A stretch of 64,000 bases of DNA from Sphingomonas natans (GTDB lineage: Bacteria; Pseudomonadota; Alphaproteobacteria; Sphingomonadales; Sphingomonadaceae). Positions 8,887 through 17,460 of the stretch are shown one piece after another (the first letter of the stretch is position 1; each line of letters opens with the position of its first letter). Both the position numbers and the translations under genes were made by a program. The stretch lies in contig NZ_JAUOTP010000002.1 of NCBI RefSeq assembly GCF_030546695.1, forward strand, positions 496,001-560,000. The letters are read 5' to 3'. Under the pieces are notes generated by a model, which saw only the letters and a list, made by a program, of their open reading frames with translations, did not search any database and was not told the origin of the DNA.

Positions 8887-9432
8887 TCATATCCGCCGCG
8901 ACACGGCGATGGCGGTGCGGCAGCCGAGCCGGATCACGGCCGAGAGCAAGGGATAGGCCGGCGCGCGCTCGGCCCCCGCGGCCAGAGCGGTCTCGCGATG
9001 CTCGACCTCCTCGGCCTGGAATTCGGCGATCATCTGCCCGAGCTTCGGATCGTTGGACCCCAGCGTGCGGCGCTGATCCTCATAATGGCGATCAATCTCG
9101 GTCTCGACCGCGGCGGTGCAGGCCATCGCCGCCTCGGGCGAGATCAGGGCGGTCACCGCGCCCAGCGCATGGCCGGCGACATGCCAGACGGGCGCGAGCA
9201 GGGTCGGGCGGACGCGCCGCTCGGTCATCAGCGCGTTGAAGCGATCGAGGTGATTCTTCTCCTGCGCGGCCATGCGCGCGATCGCGCGCGACGCCGGGTG
9301 GCGATCGCCGAGGATCGCGAGCTGGCCCGCATAGATGCGCGTCGCGCCATATTCGCCGGCCTGATCGACGCGGATCATCGCGTCGGTCTCGGTGCGGGAA
9401 GGCGGGATCAGCGGGCCGGGCGCGTCAGACAT
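8887..9432 (-). CDS. coq7: Demethoxyubiquinone hydroxylase (ubiquinone biosynthesis)
   Basis: Di-iron monooxygenase hydroxylating demethoxyubiquinol at C6, at the inner membrane. 181 residues. The four-helix ligand motifs are present: DQAGEYGA (E ligand), EKNHLDRF, ETEIDRHYEDQ and EEVEHRE. ATG 9432 is chosen from MSDAPGP; it overlaps the dsbB stop by 25 bases. The short bacterial Coq7 form is expected in Alphaproteobacteria. Confidence 0.93.
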   Translation of the reverse strand: MSDAPGPLIPPSRTETDAMIRVDQAGEYGATRIYAGQLAILGDRHPASRAIARMAAQEKNHLDRFNALMTERRVRPTLLAPVWHVAGHALGAVTALISPEAAMACTAAVETEIDRHYEDQRRTLGSNDPKLGQMIAEFQAEEVEHRETALAAGAERAPAYPLLSAVIRLGCRTAIAVSRRI

Positions 9433-9878
9433 AAAGCCCATATGGCGATGCCGCCCGCCAACGAGAAGAGCGCGTTGAAACCGGCCATGCTGACGCCGAA
9501 CAGCGTCCAGGCCGCCGTGTCGCAGCGGATCAGCGGGGCGGCGAGCAGGGCCTTCAGCGGATCGCCACCGCCGAGCGCGACGCTGGTGCAGCGCGTGAGC
9601 CCCGACCACCAATGATATTCGACCCCGGCATGGAAGATGCCGATCGCGCCCGAGGCGAGGATCGCTAGGCCGGCGAGCAGGACGAGCCCGCGCGAGAGCT
9701 GCCGACTGCCGCTTGCCAGATAGGCGAGCACCGCGGGGACGAGCGCGGCATAATGCGCCCAGCGCTGCCAGTGGCACATCTCGCACGGATAGAAGCCGCC
9801 GATCAGCTGGAAGCCCCAGGCGCCGGCGAGCAACAAGGCGGGCACCGCCAGTGCCAGCGCACGCGCCGGCGCCAGCAT
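9408..9878 (-). CDS. dsbB: Disulfide bond formation protein B
   Basis: Four-helix inner membrane quinone reductase that reoxidises DsbA. 156 residues from ATG 9878. The first periplasmic pair is CEMC (in FYPCEMCHWQRW), the second pair is in LTRCTS and LIRCDT. GTG at 9902 is an alternative; longer starts read into an intergenic repeat (9909-9997) and are rejected. Its last codons overlap the coq7 start. Confidence 0.88.
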   Translation of the reverse strand: MLAPARALALAVPALLLAGAWGFQLIGGFYPCEMCHWQRWAHYAALVPAVLAYLASGSRQLSRGLVLLAGLAILASGAIGIFHAGVEYHWWSGLTRCTSVALGGGDPLKALLAAPLIRCDTAAWTLFGVSMAGFNALFSLAGGIAIWALCLTRPAR

Positions 9879-9908
9879 CCCTGCGGCGGGCGCGGCAGTC
9901 ACCTCAGT

Positions 9909-9997
9909 CCGTTGGTGCTGAGCGTGTCGAAGCACTGTGCTTCACCTTTCGCGGCAAAAGAAAAAGGACGACCCTTCGACAAGCTCAGGGCGAACGG
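9909..9997. repeat. Intergenic palindromic repeat, family B (copy 1)
   Basis: Inverted ends CCGTTGGTGCTGAGCGTGTCGAAG and CTTCGACAAGCTCAGGGCGAACGG are given here only by key parts: CTGAGCGTGTCGAAG on the left and CTTCGACAAGCTCAG on the right. A close copy is at 56415-56498. This family of hairpins is common in proteobacterial spacers and sits between dsbB and ctpA, where it may act as a processing or termination hairpin. Confidence 0.85.
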
Positions 9998-10016
9998 AAA
10001 AAAGAGCGCGCGCAAG

Positions 10017-11381
10017 CTATCGTTTGCGCGGCTTGGCGGCACCCGGCAGCGCCGGTGCCTCGGCCAGCGCCGTCTGGATCGCGGGCGTGCCCAAGCGGGC
10101 GATCGTCTTGACCGCATAATCGAGCTGGAAGTCGGTCACGTTCGCCTTCTTCAGCTGGTCCGCCGTCTCCTCGAAGCGCGGATCGGGCTTGCCGTCATCC
10201 TCCAGCAATTTGTCGTCGGCCTTCACCTCGTTGATCAGATGATGGCGCAGATCGGATTCGCGCATGCGCGGGCGGCCGCGCCGATCCGCATCGGTGATCT
10301 GCGGCACGATGATGTCGGGATCGATCCCGCCTTCCTGCACCGAACGGCCCGAAGGCGTATAATAACGCGCGATCGTCAGGCGTAGCGCGGTATCGTCGGT
10401 GAGCGGCATCACCGTCTGGACCGAGCCCTTGCCGAACGAGCGCTCGCCGAGGATCAAAGCGCGCTTGTGATCCTGGAGCGCACCGGCGACAATCTCGGCG
10501 GCCGAGGCCGTGCCCGGATCGACGAGCACGACGACGGGCAGGCCATGCGCATCGTCGCCCGGCCGCGCATAATAACGCTGGATATCGGTCTTCTCGCGGC
10601 CGCGCTGCGAGACGATCTCGCCATGATCGAGGAAGCTGTCCGAGACCTCGATCGCCTGATCGAGCAGGCCGCCGGGATTGGCGCGCAGATCGACGACATA
10701 GCCGAGCGGGCGATGGCCGAGCGCCTTGTCGATCGAGACGAACGCCGAGCGGACGCCGGGGCCGGTCGCCTTGGAGAAGCTGTTGATGTTGATGATGCCG
10801 ACATCACCCTTCACCTCCCACTTCACCGCCTTGATCTCGATGATCTCGCGCTTCAGCGTGACGTCGAACGGCTTGTCGCGGCCGGGACGGACGATCGTCA
10901 GCCGCACGTCGGTGCCGGCCGGGCCCTTCATCTTGTCGACCGCATCGTCGAGCTGCTCGCCGTAAATCAGCTTGCCGTCGACATGGGTGATGTAGTCGCC
11001 GCTCTTGAGGCCGGCGCGGGCAGCGGGCGAATCCTCGGTCGGGGTCACCACCTTGATGACGCCGTCCTCGCCCTGAACGGTCAGGCCGACGCCGCCATAA
11101 TTGCCCTCGGTCGTCGTGCGCATATTCTTGAAATCGCGCGCGTCGAGATAGGAGGAATGCGGGTCCAGGCTCGCCAGCATCCCGTCGATCGCGCCCTTGA
11201 TCAGCGTCTTGTCGTCGACCTTGTCGACATATTCGGCCTTCACGCGCTCGAAGATCGACATGAACTGGTCGAGCTCCTTGTAGGTCTCGACATCGCTCGC
11301 GGCGGTGCCCGCGGTGAAGGCGGGGATCAGCGCCATCGCCGCGACGAGGCCGGCAGACTTCAGGAACAAGGATTTACGCAT
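10017..11381 (-). CDS. ctpA: Carboxyl-terminal processing protease (S41A)
   Basis: Periplasmic serine protease, 454 residues, with an N-terminal signal/anchor (MRKSLFLKSAGLVAAMALIPA), a PDZ domain (about 85-170, GVGLTVQGEDG and GDYITHVDGK), and a S41 catalytic domain with nucleophile serine in GTASAAEIV and general-base lysine in SFGKGSVQ. Start ATG 11381 fits the leader; further upstream residues are not leader-like. It follows the envC-like gene in the conserved rlmH-envC-ctpA order, linking it to cell-wall hydrolase control. Confidence 0.95.
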   Translation of the reverse strand: MRKSLFLKSAGLVAAMALIPAFTAGTAASDVETYKELDQFMSIFERVKAEYVDKVDDKTLIKGAIDGMLASLDPHSSYLDARDFKNMRTTTEGNYGGVGLTVQGEDGVIKVVTPTEDSPAARAGLKSGDYITHVDGKLIYGEQLDDAVDKMKGPAGTDVRLTIVRPGRDKPFDVTLKREIIEIKAVKWEVKGDVGIININSFSKATGPGVRSAFVSIDKALGHRPLGYVVDLRANPGGLLDQAIEVSDSFLDHGEIVSQRGREKTDIQRYYARPGDDAHGLPVVVLVDPGTASAAEIVAGALQDHKRALILGERSFGKGSVQTVMPLTDDTALRLTIARYYTPSGRSVQEGGIDPDIIVPQITDADRRGRPRMRESDLRHHLINEVKADDKLLEDDGKPDPRFEETADQLKKANVTDFQLDYAVKTIARLGTPAIQTALAEAPALPGAAKPRKR

Positions 11382-11456
11382 CACGATCCTTTTCGAACAT
11401 GGCACCTTTCTAGCGGCTTTACCGAGTGCAGGAAACAAGGCTGCAGCGCGCGAGGG

Positions 11457-12608
11457 TCAACGCGCCAGCGCATCCGCCATCGCGACGATATCGACCGGCC
11501 GGCCATCATGGCGCAGCTCGATCAGCAGGCGGCGCCCCGATCGGCCGACGGCGGCGCCCTGCGCCAGATTGGCGCCCAATTCGGTCGTCGTCCGCGCGAG
11601 ACCCGCCACCAGGCTCGTCCAGCCGCGGCCATGATCGAGGATGACGATGTCGCCATAATTGCGGAACGACCCGGCATAACGAATCCGGCCCGCGGCGGGC
11701 GCAACGACGAGCAGTCCCTGCGGCGTCGCCAGCGTCAGCCCCCGCGCCTTGACCCCATCGGCATCGCGCTCGCTTGTGCCCGCGAGCACGCGTCCGAAAT
11801 CGGGTAGCCGGTACAGCGCCTTCGTCGGCCGCACAGCGCGCGGCGCAGCGGCATCGGCCGGTAATGAAGGCCCCGCCAGCCCGCCGAGCCACTGATTGAG
11901 GGCGCGATCGCGTCGCGAATCGCTGAGCGCCGAGCCCAGCGCCGCGCTTTCTTCGGCGAGACCGCGCAGTTTCTGCCCCTCGGTCTCCGCCGCGTCGGCG
12001 AGCAATATGCCCCGTTCGGCGAGATCGGCGAGCGCCGTGGCGAGCTCGCGTCGTCGCTCGGCGAGCAGGCGGCGCGAGGTTTGCACAGTCGCCAAGGCGT
12101 GCGTCGCCCGTTCGCGAAGCAAGGATCGTCGCGCGAGTTCCGCCGTGAGCACCGCATCCCGTGCGGCGATCTGCGCGCGGATGTGCCGGATCAGCAGTTG
12201 GAGGTGCGCGGCTTCGGCGACGGTCGCGCCGTTCGCCAGCGCCAGCGCGGGCGGCCGGCGCGCGATCCGCGCCAGCGCCGCCGTCATTCCCGCGAGCGGC
12301 GCGCGCGTTTCGGCGACCCGTAGCGCCTGGCGCTCCTCCGCTTTCGCAGCGCTATCGGCGGCGCGCTGCGCCCTGCCCAGCGCCGTCTCCGCCTCGCGGA
12401 CCTGCCGTGTCAGCACGGCCGCGCGCCGATCGGCCGTGGCCGTGGCTGCGGCATTGCGATCCCGCTGGACGGCGAGCGCGGCGGCGCGCTGCGCGGAACG
12501 CGCCTGCGCTTCCTTCGCCCGGCTGAGCGCTACGCTCGCTTCCTCCTCGCCCGGCGGGACGGCCATCGCCGCCGTCGCCAGCAGGAGCGCGATGGGGAAG
12601 GCCTTCAT
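11457..12608 (-). CDS. EnvC-like murein hydrolase activator (degenerate LytM domain)
   Basis: A 383-residue exported protein: signal peptide (1-16), a long alanine/arginine-rich coiled coil (about 20-235) and a C-terminal LytM/M23 fold (about 275-380). The zinc-binding HxH of active LytM enzymes is replaced: the usual HLHFE position reads RLLIELRHDG and the first histidine motif is absent. This is expected for EnvC, which activates amidases rather than cutting peptidoglycan. Its ATG overlaps the rlmH stop by four bases. Confidence 0.88.
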   Translation of the reverse strand: MKAFPIALLLATAAMAVPPGEEEASVALSRAKEAQARSAQRAAALAVQRDRNAAATATADRRAAVLTRQVREAETALGRAQRAADSAAKAEERQALRVAETRAPLAGMTAALARIARRPPALALANGATVAEAAHLQLLIRHIRAQIAARDAVLTAELARRSLLRERATHALATVQTSRRLLAERRRELATALADLAERGILLADAAETEGQKLRGLAEESAALGSALSDSRRDRALNQWLGGLAGPSLPADAAAPRAVRPTKALYRLPDFGRVLAGTSERDADGVKARGLTLATPQGLLVVAPAAGRIRYAGSFRNYGDIVILDHGRGWTSLVAGLARTTTELGANLAQGAAVGRSGRRLLIELRHDGRPVDIVAMADALAR

Positions 12609-13027
12609 CCTTCGCGGTGATAGGGATGGCCGGCGAGGATGCTCGTCGCCCGCCAGAGCTGCTCCGCCAGCATCGCGCGGGCCAGCATGTGCGGCCAGGT
12701 CAGCGCGCCGAAATTGAGCAGCAGATCGGCCCCGGCCCGCGCCGCATCGTCGAACCCGTCGGCGGCGCCGATGAGGAAGCGCGCCTCGCGCACGCCATCG
12801 TCGCGCCAGCGGCCGAGCTTTTCAGCGAACGCGACCGAGCCCAAAGCGGCGCCTTTTTCATCGAGCATGATCGTGACGGACGAGGAAGCCGGCGCGGGCA
12901 CGCGCCCGCCGCTATCGGGGAGTTCGGTCACCTTCGTCGGCCAGGCGACGCGGCCGAGATAGCGTGCGACGAGATCCGCCTCGGGCCCGCGCCCGATCCG
13001 GCCGCGGGCGACGATATGGAGCAGCAC
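12605..13027 (-). CDS. rlmH: 23S rRNA pseudouridine-1915 N3-methyltransferase
   Basis: SPOUT-fold methyltransferase acting on helix 69 of 23S rRNA. 140 residues from GTG 13027; the family is usually ~155, the difference being in the central loop. C-terminal motifs match: FLIGAADGFDDAAR (SAM knot glycine loop) and LTWPHMLARAMLAEQLWRA with HPYHREG at the end. Located between rsfS and envC, the standard alphaproteobacterial order. Confidence 0.95.
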   Translation of the reverse strand: MLLHIVARGRIGRGPEADLVARYLGRVAWPTKVTELPDSGGRVPAPASSSVTIMLDEKGAALGSVAFAEKLGRWRDDGVREARFLIGAADGFDDAARAGADLLLNFGALTWPHMLARAMLAEQLWRATSILAGHPYHREG

Positions 13028-13059
13028 GCCCGGTAACTAGATGGAGGCGTGGCGCGCGG

Positions 13060-13467
13060 TCAGGCGGCGCCGAAGCCCGTCTCGGCGCCGGGGACCGGCG
13101 CGTCGCCGAATGCCCACATCCGCTCGAGATTGTAGAAGCTGCGCACTTCGGGGCGGAACAGGTGGACGATGACGTCGCCCGCGTCGATCAGGACCCAATC
13201 GGCGGTCGGCATGCCCTCGACTCGCGGGCTGCGCCCGGTCAGCGCCTTGATCTTCTCGACGAGCTTCGCCGCCATCGAGCCGACCTGCCGGCTCGATCGG
13301 CCGGACGAGACGACCATATAATCGGCGATGCTGGACTTGCCGACGAGCGGGATCGACACGGTTTCGACGGCCTGATCATCATCCAGCGAAGCCAGGATCA
13401 TGTTGTGAAGCAGATCGCTACTGTCTTCCGGTTCGGGCGGGGTCAGTGGTTGGGCGGCAGCGGGCAA
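13060..13467 (-). CDS. rsfS: Ribosomal silencing factor
   Basis: Binds L14 and blocks subunit joining in stationary phase. The RsfS core is clear: SIADYMVVSSGRSSRQV, DWVLIDAGDVIVHLF and FYNLERMW. The start chosen is TTG 13467, because a strong AGGAGG ribosome-binding site ends four bases before it; the first ATG at 13401 would lack such a site. Length is then 135 residues, with a ~15-residue variable head. It overlaps the 3' end of nadD by 25 bases. Confidence 0.9.
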   Translation of the reverse strand: MPAAAQPLTPPEPEDSSDLLHNMILASLDDDQAVETVSIPLVGKSSIADYMVVSSGRSSRQVGSMAAKLVEKIKALTGRSPRVEGMPTADWVLIDAGDVIVHLFRPEVRSFYNLERMWAFGDAPVPGAETGFGAA

Positions 13468-14120
13468 GGAACCTCCTGGGGAAGAACGCGGCGCGTCAGA
13501 CGATCGCGCGGCGTGGGGGATATGAGGGGCGAGAACCAGGCGGGCTTCATGGCGCGCGCCTGCGTCGCGGATCGTGGGTCGGGACGGAATCGCAACAGCA
13601 CAAGCGCCGGCGTACTCCACTTCGTCCAATCTTTCTCCTGGCGTGCAGGGCGGACGAAGCGCCGCAGCCAGCCCATCGCAGGTGCGTTGAGGGCAGCCCT
13701 GTCATAGCCGGGACGGGCGACGACCGCAATCGGCATGGTGCGCGCGATCTTCCGCCAATCCTTCCACAGGTGGAACTGGGCGAGATTGTCCGCCCCCATG
13801 ATCCAGACGAAGCGGCGGCGCGGATAGAGCCGCACGAGCCGGGTGAGCGTATCGACCGTGTAGCGGGTGTGGAGCCGCGCCTCGATCGCGGTGGGCACGA
13901 TCCGCGCGCCCCGCGCCATATGCTCGGCCGAGGCGAGCCGCGCGGCGAGCGGCGCCATGTCGTCGACCGCGTCTTTCAGCGGATTTCCGGGCGAGACGAG
14001 CCACCAGACCTCATCGAGGTCGAGCGCCTGCAACGCGGCGAGCGAGATCGCGCGGTGGCCGGCATGCGCGGGATTGAACGATCCGCCCAGGATTCCCGTC
14101 GGCCGGCGGGGTGCGCTCAA
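13443..14120 (-). CDS. nadD: Nicotinate-nucleotide adenylyltransferase
   Basis: Adenylates nicotinate mononucleotide in NAD synthesis. The nucleotidyl-transferase motif is [11 protein letters not shown] and the C-terminal motif is [12 protein letters not shown] (ISxTxxR type). With TTG 14120, which overlaps the proA stop (TTGA), it is 225 residues, near the family norm; ATG 14153 inside proA is the alternative. Part of proA-nadD-rsfS-rlmH. Confidence 0.92.
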   Translation of the reverse strand: MSAPRRPTGILGGSFNPAHAGHRAISLAALQALDLDEVWWLVSPGNPLKDAVDDMAPLAARLASAEHMARGARIVPTAIEARLHTRYTVDTLTRLVRLYPRRRFVWIMGADNLAQFHLWKDWRKIARTMPIAVVARPGYDRAALNAPAMGWLRRFVRPARQEKDWTKWSTPALVLLRFRPDPRSATQARAMKPAWFSPLISPTPRDRLTRRVLPQEVPCPLPPNH

Positions 14121-15385
14121 GGCCGGATCTGTCCGGTCCCGCGCACGAGCCATTTGTAGGTCGTCAGCCCCTCCAGCGCGACGGGGCCGCGCGCGTGGAG
14201 CCGCCCGGTGGAGATGCCGATCTCGGCGCCAAGCCCGAATTCGCCGCCGTCGGCGAACTGGGTGGAGGCGTTCCACATCACGATCGCCGAATCGACCGCG
14301 GCGAGGAAATGCTCGGCTATGGCCTCGTCCTCGGTGACGATCGCGTCGGTATGGTGCGAGCCGTGCGCCGCGATATGCGCGGTCGCCCCGTCGACGCCGT
14401 CGACGAAGCCGACCGCGAGGATCGCCTCAAGATATTCGGTGTCCCAATCCTCGTCGCTCGCGGCGATCGCGCGCGGCTCGATCGTGCGTATCTCGGGCGT
14501 GCCGCGCAGCTCGCAGCCGGCGTCGGCGAGCGCCGCCAGGATCGGCGCGGGATCGGCGAAGGCGCGATCGATCAGCAGGGTCTCGGCCGCGCCGCAGACG
14601 CCCGTGCGGCGCAGCTTGGCATTGACCGCGAGCGCGAGCGCCTTGGCCGGATCGGCGGTAGCATCGATATAGAGGTGGTTGATCCCGTCGAGATGCGCGA
14701 GGACGGGCACGCGCGCCTCCTCCTGCACGCGCGCGACGAGCCCCTTGCCGCCGCGCGGGATGATCACGTCGATCAGCCCCTGCGCGCGCAGCATCGCGCC
14801 GACCGCGGCGCGATCGGTGACGGGCACGAGCTGGATCGCGTCGGCGGGCAGCCCGGCCGCCTCCAGCCCCGCGACCAGGCAATCGTGGATCGCGCGGTTG
14901 CTGGCGCGCGCTTCGGATCCGCCGCGCAGGATCACGGCATTGCCCGCCATCAAAGCGAGCGCGCCGGCATCGGCGGTCACGTTGGGGCGACTTTCATAGA
15001 TGATGCCGACGACGCCGAGCGGTACGCGGACGCGGGCCAGACGCAGCCCGTTCGGCCGCTCGACCGCATCGATCACCGCCCCGACGGGATCGGGTAGCGC
15101 AGCAACATCCTCGAGTGCGCGGGCGACGCCTTCGATCCGGCGCTCGTCCAGCAGCAAGCGATCGAGCAGAGCCGCCGACAGCCCCGCGGCGCGGGCGCGC
15201 GCGACATCGTCGGCATTGGCGGCGAGAATCGCCGGCGCATCGGCGCGGAGCGCGCGCGCCGCCCCGATCAGCGCGGCGGCCTTCTGCGCGGTCGGCGCGC
15301 GCGCCAGCTCGGTGGTGACGGCGCGCGCGCGAACCGCCATTTCGTGGACGAGGGCAGCGGCGTCGATCGGAAGCGCGTCGGTCAT
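14117..15385 (-). CDS. proA: Gamma-glutamyl phosphate reductase (proline biosynthesis)
   Basis: NADPH-dependent aldehyde dehydrogenase-fold enzyme giving glutamate semialdehyde. 422 residues. Family motifs: [19 protein letters not shown], the catalytic cysteine in [13 protein letters not shown], and [11 protein letters not shown]. First gene of a minus-strand run of six (proA, nadD, rsfS, rlmH, envC-like, ctpA), each overlapping or closely spaced with the next up to ctpA. Confidence 0.97.
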   Translation of the reverse strand: MTDALPIDAAALVHEMAVRARAVTTELARAPTAQKAAALIGAARALRADAPAILAANADDVARARAAGLSAALLDRLLLDERRIEGVARALEDVAALPDPVGAVIDAVERPNGLRLARVRVPLGVVGIIYESRPNVTADAGALALMAGNAVILRGGSEARASNRAIHDCLVAGLEAAGLPADAIQLVPVTDRAAVGAMLRAQGLIDVIIPRGGKGLVARVQEEARVPVLAHLDGINHLYIDATADPAKALALAVNAKLRRTGVCGAAETLLIDRAFADPAPILAALADAGCELRGTPEIRTIEPRAIAASDEDWDTEYLEAILAVGFVDGVDGATAHIAAHGSHHTDAIVTEDEAIAEHFLAAVDSAIVMWNASTQFADGGEFGLGAEIGISTGRLHARGPVALEGLTTYKWLVRGTGQIRP

Positions 15386-15538
15386 GCCGGCTATTTAGCA
15401 TGGTCGCGGCCCTGGACCAGCAGGCGAGACTTATCGACCTCCCGAAAATTCCGCGCGCGATTGGCGCGGCCCGCCGAAGATTGGCGCGCCTTGCGAACGC
15501 CTGCCGCCGAAAACGTCCGGCCACGCCTTCGCAAGCAC

Positions 15539-15555
15539 TTGGCACGATCCGTGCT
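15539..15555 (+). promoter_or_regulatory. Sigma54 (RpoN)-type -24/-12 promoter
   Basis: TTGGCACGATCCGTGCT matches the sigma54 consensus YTGGCACG-N4-TTGCW at all but one position, with the invariant GG (15541-15542) and GC (15553-15554) ten bases apart. The predicted start is near 15566, 48 bases before the first small gene. In enterobacteria psp operons are sigma54-dependent, and the second gene here is PspC-like. Confidence 0.6.
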
Positions 15556-15613
15556 GATGGGGGGACATGCGATCGGACCGTCCGATCGGCTCAACCCCAG
15601 GAAGAATATTTTC

Positions 15614-15724
15614 ATGCTCACGACCAAAGGCTTCGCCTCCGACATCGCCGTCGCCCTGCTCGGCTTCGTCGCCAGCGCGACCTATCTGCTTGCTGCCGCC
15701 GCGCCGTTCGCGGCGATCGCCTGA
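15614..15724 (+). CDS. Small hydrophobic protein (36 residues)
   Basis: A single membrane helix (about 12-34: DIAVALLGFVASATYLLAAAA) after a short polar head MLTTKGFAS. It stands between the sigma54-type promoter and the PspC-like gene, 22 bases before the latter. I recognise no family. Its size, single helix and partner suggest a small envelope-stress membrane peptide, similar in position, not in sequence, to PspB. Confidence 0.6.
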   Translation: MLTTKGFASDIAVALLGFVASATYLLAAAAPFAAIA

Positions 15725-15746
15725 CGCGCGGACGGGAGACGCACTC

Positions 15747-15959
15747 ATGGCAACCCTGCCGAACCAGGCCGCCGATCCGCGCATCGCGCATCACCGGGAC
15801 AATCTGCTCGGCGTCTGCGCGGCGCTCGGCGAAATCACGCGGCTCGATCCGTTGCTGTTCCGCATCGCCTTCGTCTTCGCGATGCTCGGCCTCTCGTTCG
15901 AGATGACGATCGGCGTCTATCTCATCGCCGCGCTCGCCTTCTTCGTGGCACGCCGCTGA
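15747..15959 (+). CDS. PspC-domain membrane protein
   Basis: A 70-residue protein consisting of little more than a PspC domain: NLLGVCAALGEITRLDPLLFRI (the GVCxGLAEYFGIDPxLVR pattern) followed by one or two membrane helices (about 40-68). In the phage-shock system PspC is an inner membrane sensor of stress. No pspA or pspF is in view, so this may be a stand-alone paralogue. Confidence 0.82.
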   Translation: MATLPNQAADPRIAHHRDNLLGVCAALGEITRLDPLLFRIAFVFAMLGLSFEMTIGVYLIAALAFFVARR

Positions 15960-16054
15960 TACCGGCGTGCCACGCATCGCCCAAAACAAACGCGAATTTC
16001 CGAACAATTTGATTCGCCGTCGAATTTCCGGTAAATCTGGTTAACAACTTCGTG

Positions 16055-17137
16055 ATGAACGTGGTTGATGCGGGTTTAAGACTTTCTTCACCGCCTGTGG
16101 ACAATTTTCGCTTGGTGATCTCGCTCAGCCTTCCTCTTGCGATCGCAATCTTCGCGGCCATCGTCGTCGCGATGCTGACGGCGTGCTGGCTCGGCATCAA
16201 GCTGGCGGGACGATCGACGAAGCGGGCCAGCCTGCTGCAGAGCCAGAACGCTCCGGCCGAAGCCGCCCCCGTCACCCAGCAGCAGCAACTTGCCGACGAT
16301 CTGGACGCGGCGATCGTGCGCGGCCAGCTTTTCCTGGTTCACCAGCCGAAGATGCGCGCGCGGACCGGACAGATCGAGGCAGTCGAGACGCTCGTGCGCT
16401 GGCGCCACCCCGAACATGGGCTGATCAGCCCGAGCGACTTCATCGGCATGGCCGAGCAGCGCGGCGAGATCCGCCGCATCACCGAATGGGTGCTGCGCCA
16501 GGCGATCAACGAGCAGCGCAGCTTGGGCGCATGCGGCCACATGATGCCGTTCAACGTCAACGTCTCGGCCTACCTGCTCGCCGATCGCGAATTCGCGCAG
16601 TGGATGCTGGACACGATCCGCACCGCGAGCGCGCCGATCGGCATCGAGATCACCGAGACGGCGATGATCGCCGATCCGGCGGGCGCGCTGCGCAATCTCC
16701 ATCTGTTCGCCGACGCCGGAATCCGCGTCGCGATCGACGATTATGGCGCAGGGCTTTCCAGCCTCGCCTATCTGAAGCAGCTGCCGGCGCGCGAGCTGAA
16801 GATCGATCGCATGTTCATCTCCGGTCTGTCGACGAGCCACCGCGATCCCTTGCTCGTCCGCTCCACGATCGATCTTGCGCACGCGCTGGAGATGGAAGTG
16901 ACGGCCGAGGGCGTCGATTCCGCCTCCACCATGGCGCTGCTGCGCGTGATGGGATGCGATCTCATGCAAGGTTACCTCATCGCCAAGCCAATGCCGCTCG
17001 GCGAACTGAGGGCGTTTCTCGATACGCGCGATGCAGCGGGGGAACCCGCAATCCCCGTCGCTTTCCCGTGGGCAAGAGCCGCGGCAGCGACAGGACAGGA
17101 GGGTGCCGGGGAGGAGGCGGTTAAAAAACAGGCTTAA
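16055..17137 (+). CDS. EAL-domain cyclic-di-GMP phosphodiesterase
   Basis: A ~360-residue protein with one N-terminal membrane helix (about 22-46) and a cytoplasmic EAL domain (about 80-325). Catalytic motifs appear intact: EAVETLVRW for EAL, NVNVSA, EITETA, DDYGAG, LKIDRMF, AEGVD and MQGYLIAKPM. It therefore probably hydrolyses c-di-GMP. It lacks a GGDEF partner domain. GTG 16052 directly before the ATG is an alternative start. It ends 320 bases before the TPR hybrid kinase, with no shared operon evident. Confidence 0.9.
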   Translation: MNVVDAGLRLSSPPVDNFRLVISLSLPLAIAIFAAIVVAMLTACWLGIKLAGRSTKRASLLQSQNAPAEAAPVTQQQQLADDLDAAIVRGQLFLVHQPKMRARTGQIEAVETLVRWRHPEHGLISPSDFIGMAEQRGEIRRITEWVLRQAINEQRSLGACGHMMPFNVNVSAYLLADREFAQWMLDTIRTASAPIGIEITETAMIADPAGALRNLHLFADAGIRVAIDDYGAGLSSLAYLKQLPARELKIDRMFISGLSTSHRDPLLVRSTIDLAHALEMEVTAEGVDSASTMALLRVMGCDLMQGYLIAKPMPLGELRAFLDTRDAAGEPAIPVAFPWARAAAATGQEGAGEEAVKKQA

Positions 17138-17460
17138 GCCCTGCTTAACTTTTTTGCTTTACCATACCGGCCGCCTCAGCTACACGCTGAGTCGAAGGCG
17201 CTGTCGTGCCTTCGACAGGAGGCCTCGATGTACAACCCGTTCTGATATCAGACCATCGCGTCAGAGTTTCTCGGCAACTATGTCGAGTGTCTTCAGCATC
17301 TTACCCCCGACGACCGATCTAGCATCGGATCGAAGCGCGGCTTGAGAGAGCGGCCTTTTGCAGGCCGCCTTCCTGCCCACTAGTCGGGATCGACCAATTA
17401 ACTGGTTGCCGGCTAGGCTCTGTTAACCCGACCCGTTCATGGGGCAGGATAGAGACAGAG
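17138..17460. other. 323-base spacer with hairpins ahead of the hybrid kinase
   Basis: No credible gene. It holds an AT-richer stretch after the EAL stop, a pair CTGAGTCGAAGG/CCTTCGAC, a ribosome-site-like AGGAGG at 17217 before a five-codon frame, and a perfect hairpin GCGGCCT-TTTGC-AGGCCGC at 17350-17368. The hairpin may be a terminator or leader structure of the downstream kinase gene. Confidence 0.4.

Noticed and set aside
11457-12608. EnvC-like protein as an active M23 peptidase
   Set aside because: The zinc-binding histidines are missing, so it is called an activator instead.
17228-17245. Five-codon frame after AGGAGG in the spacer before the hybrid kinase
   Set aside because: Too short to call a gene; could be a leader peptide but nothing supports it.
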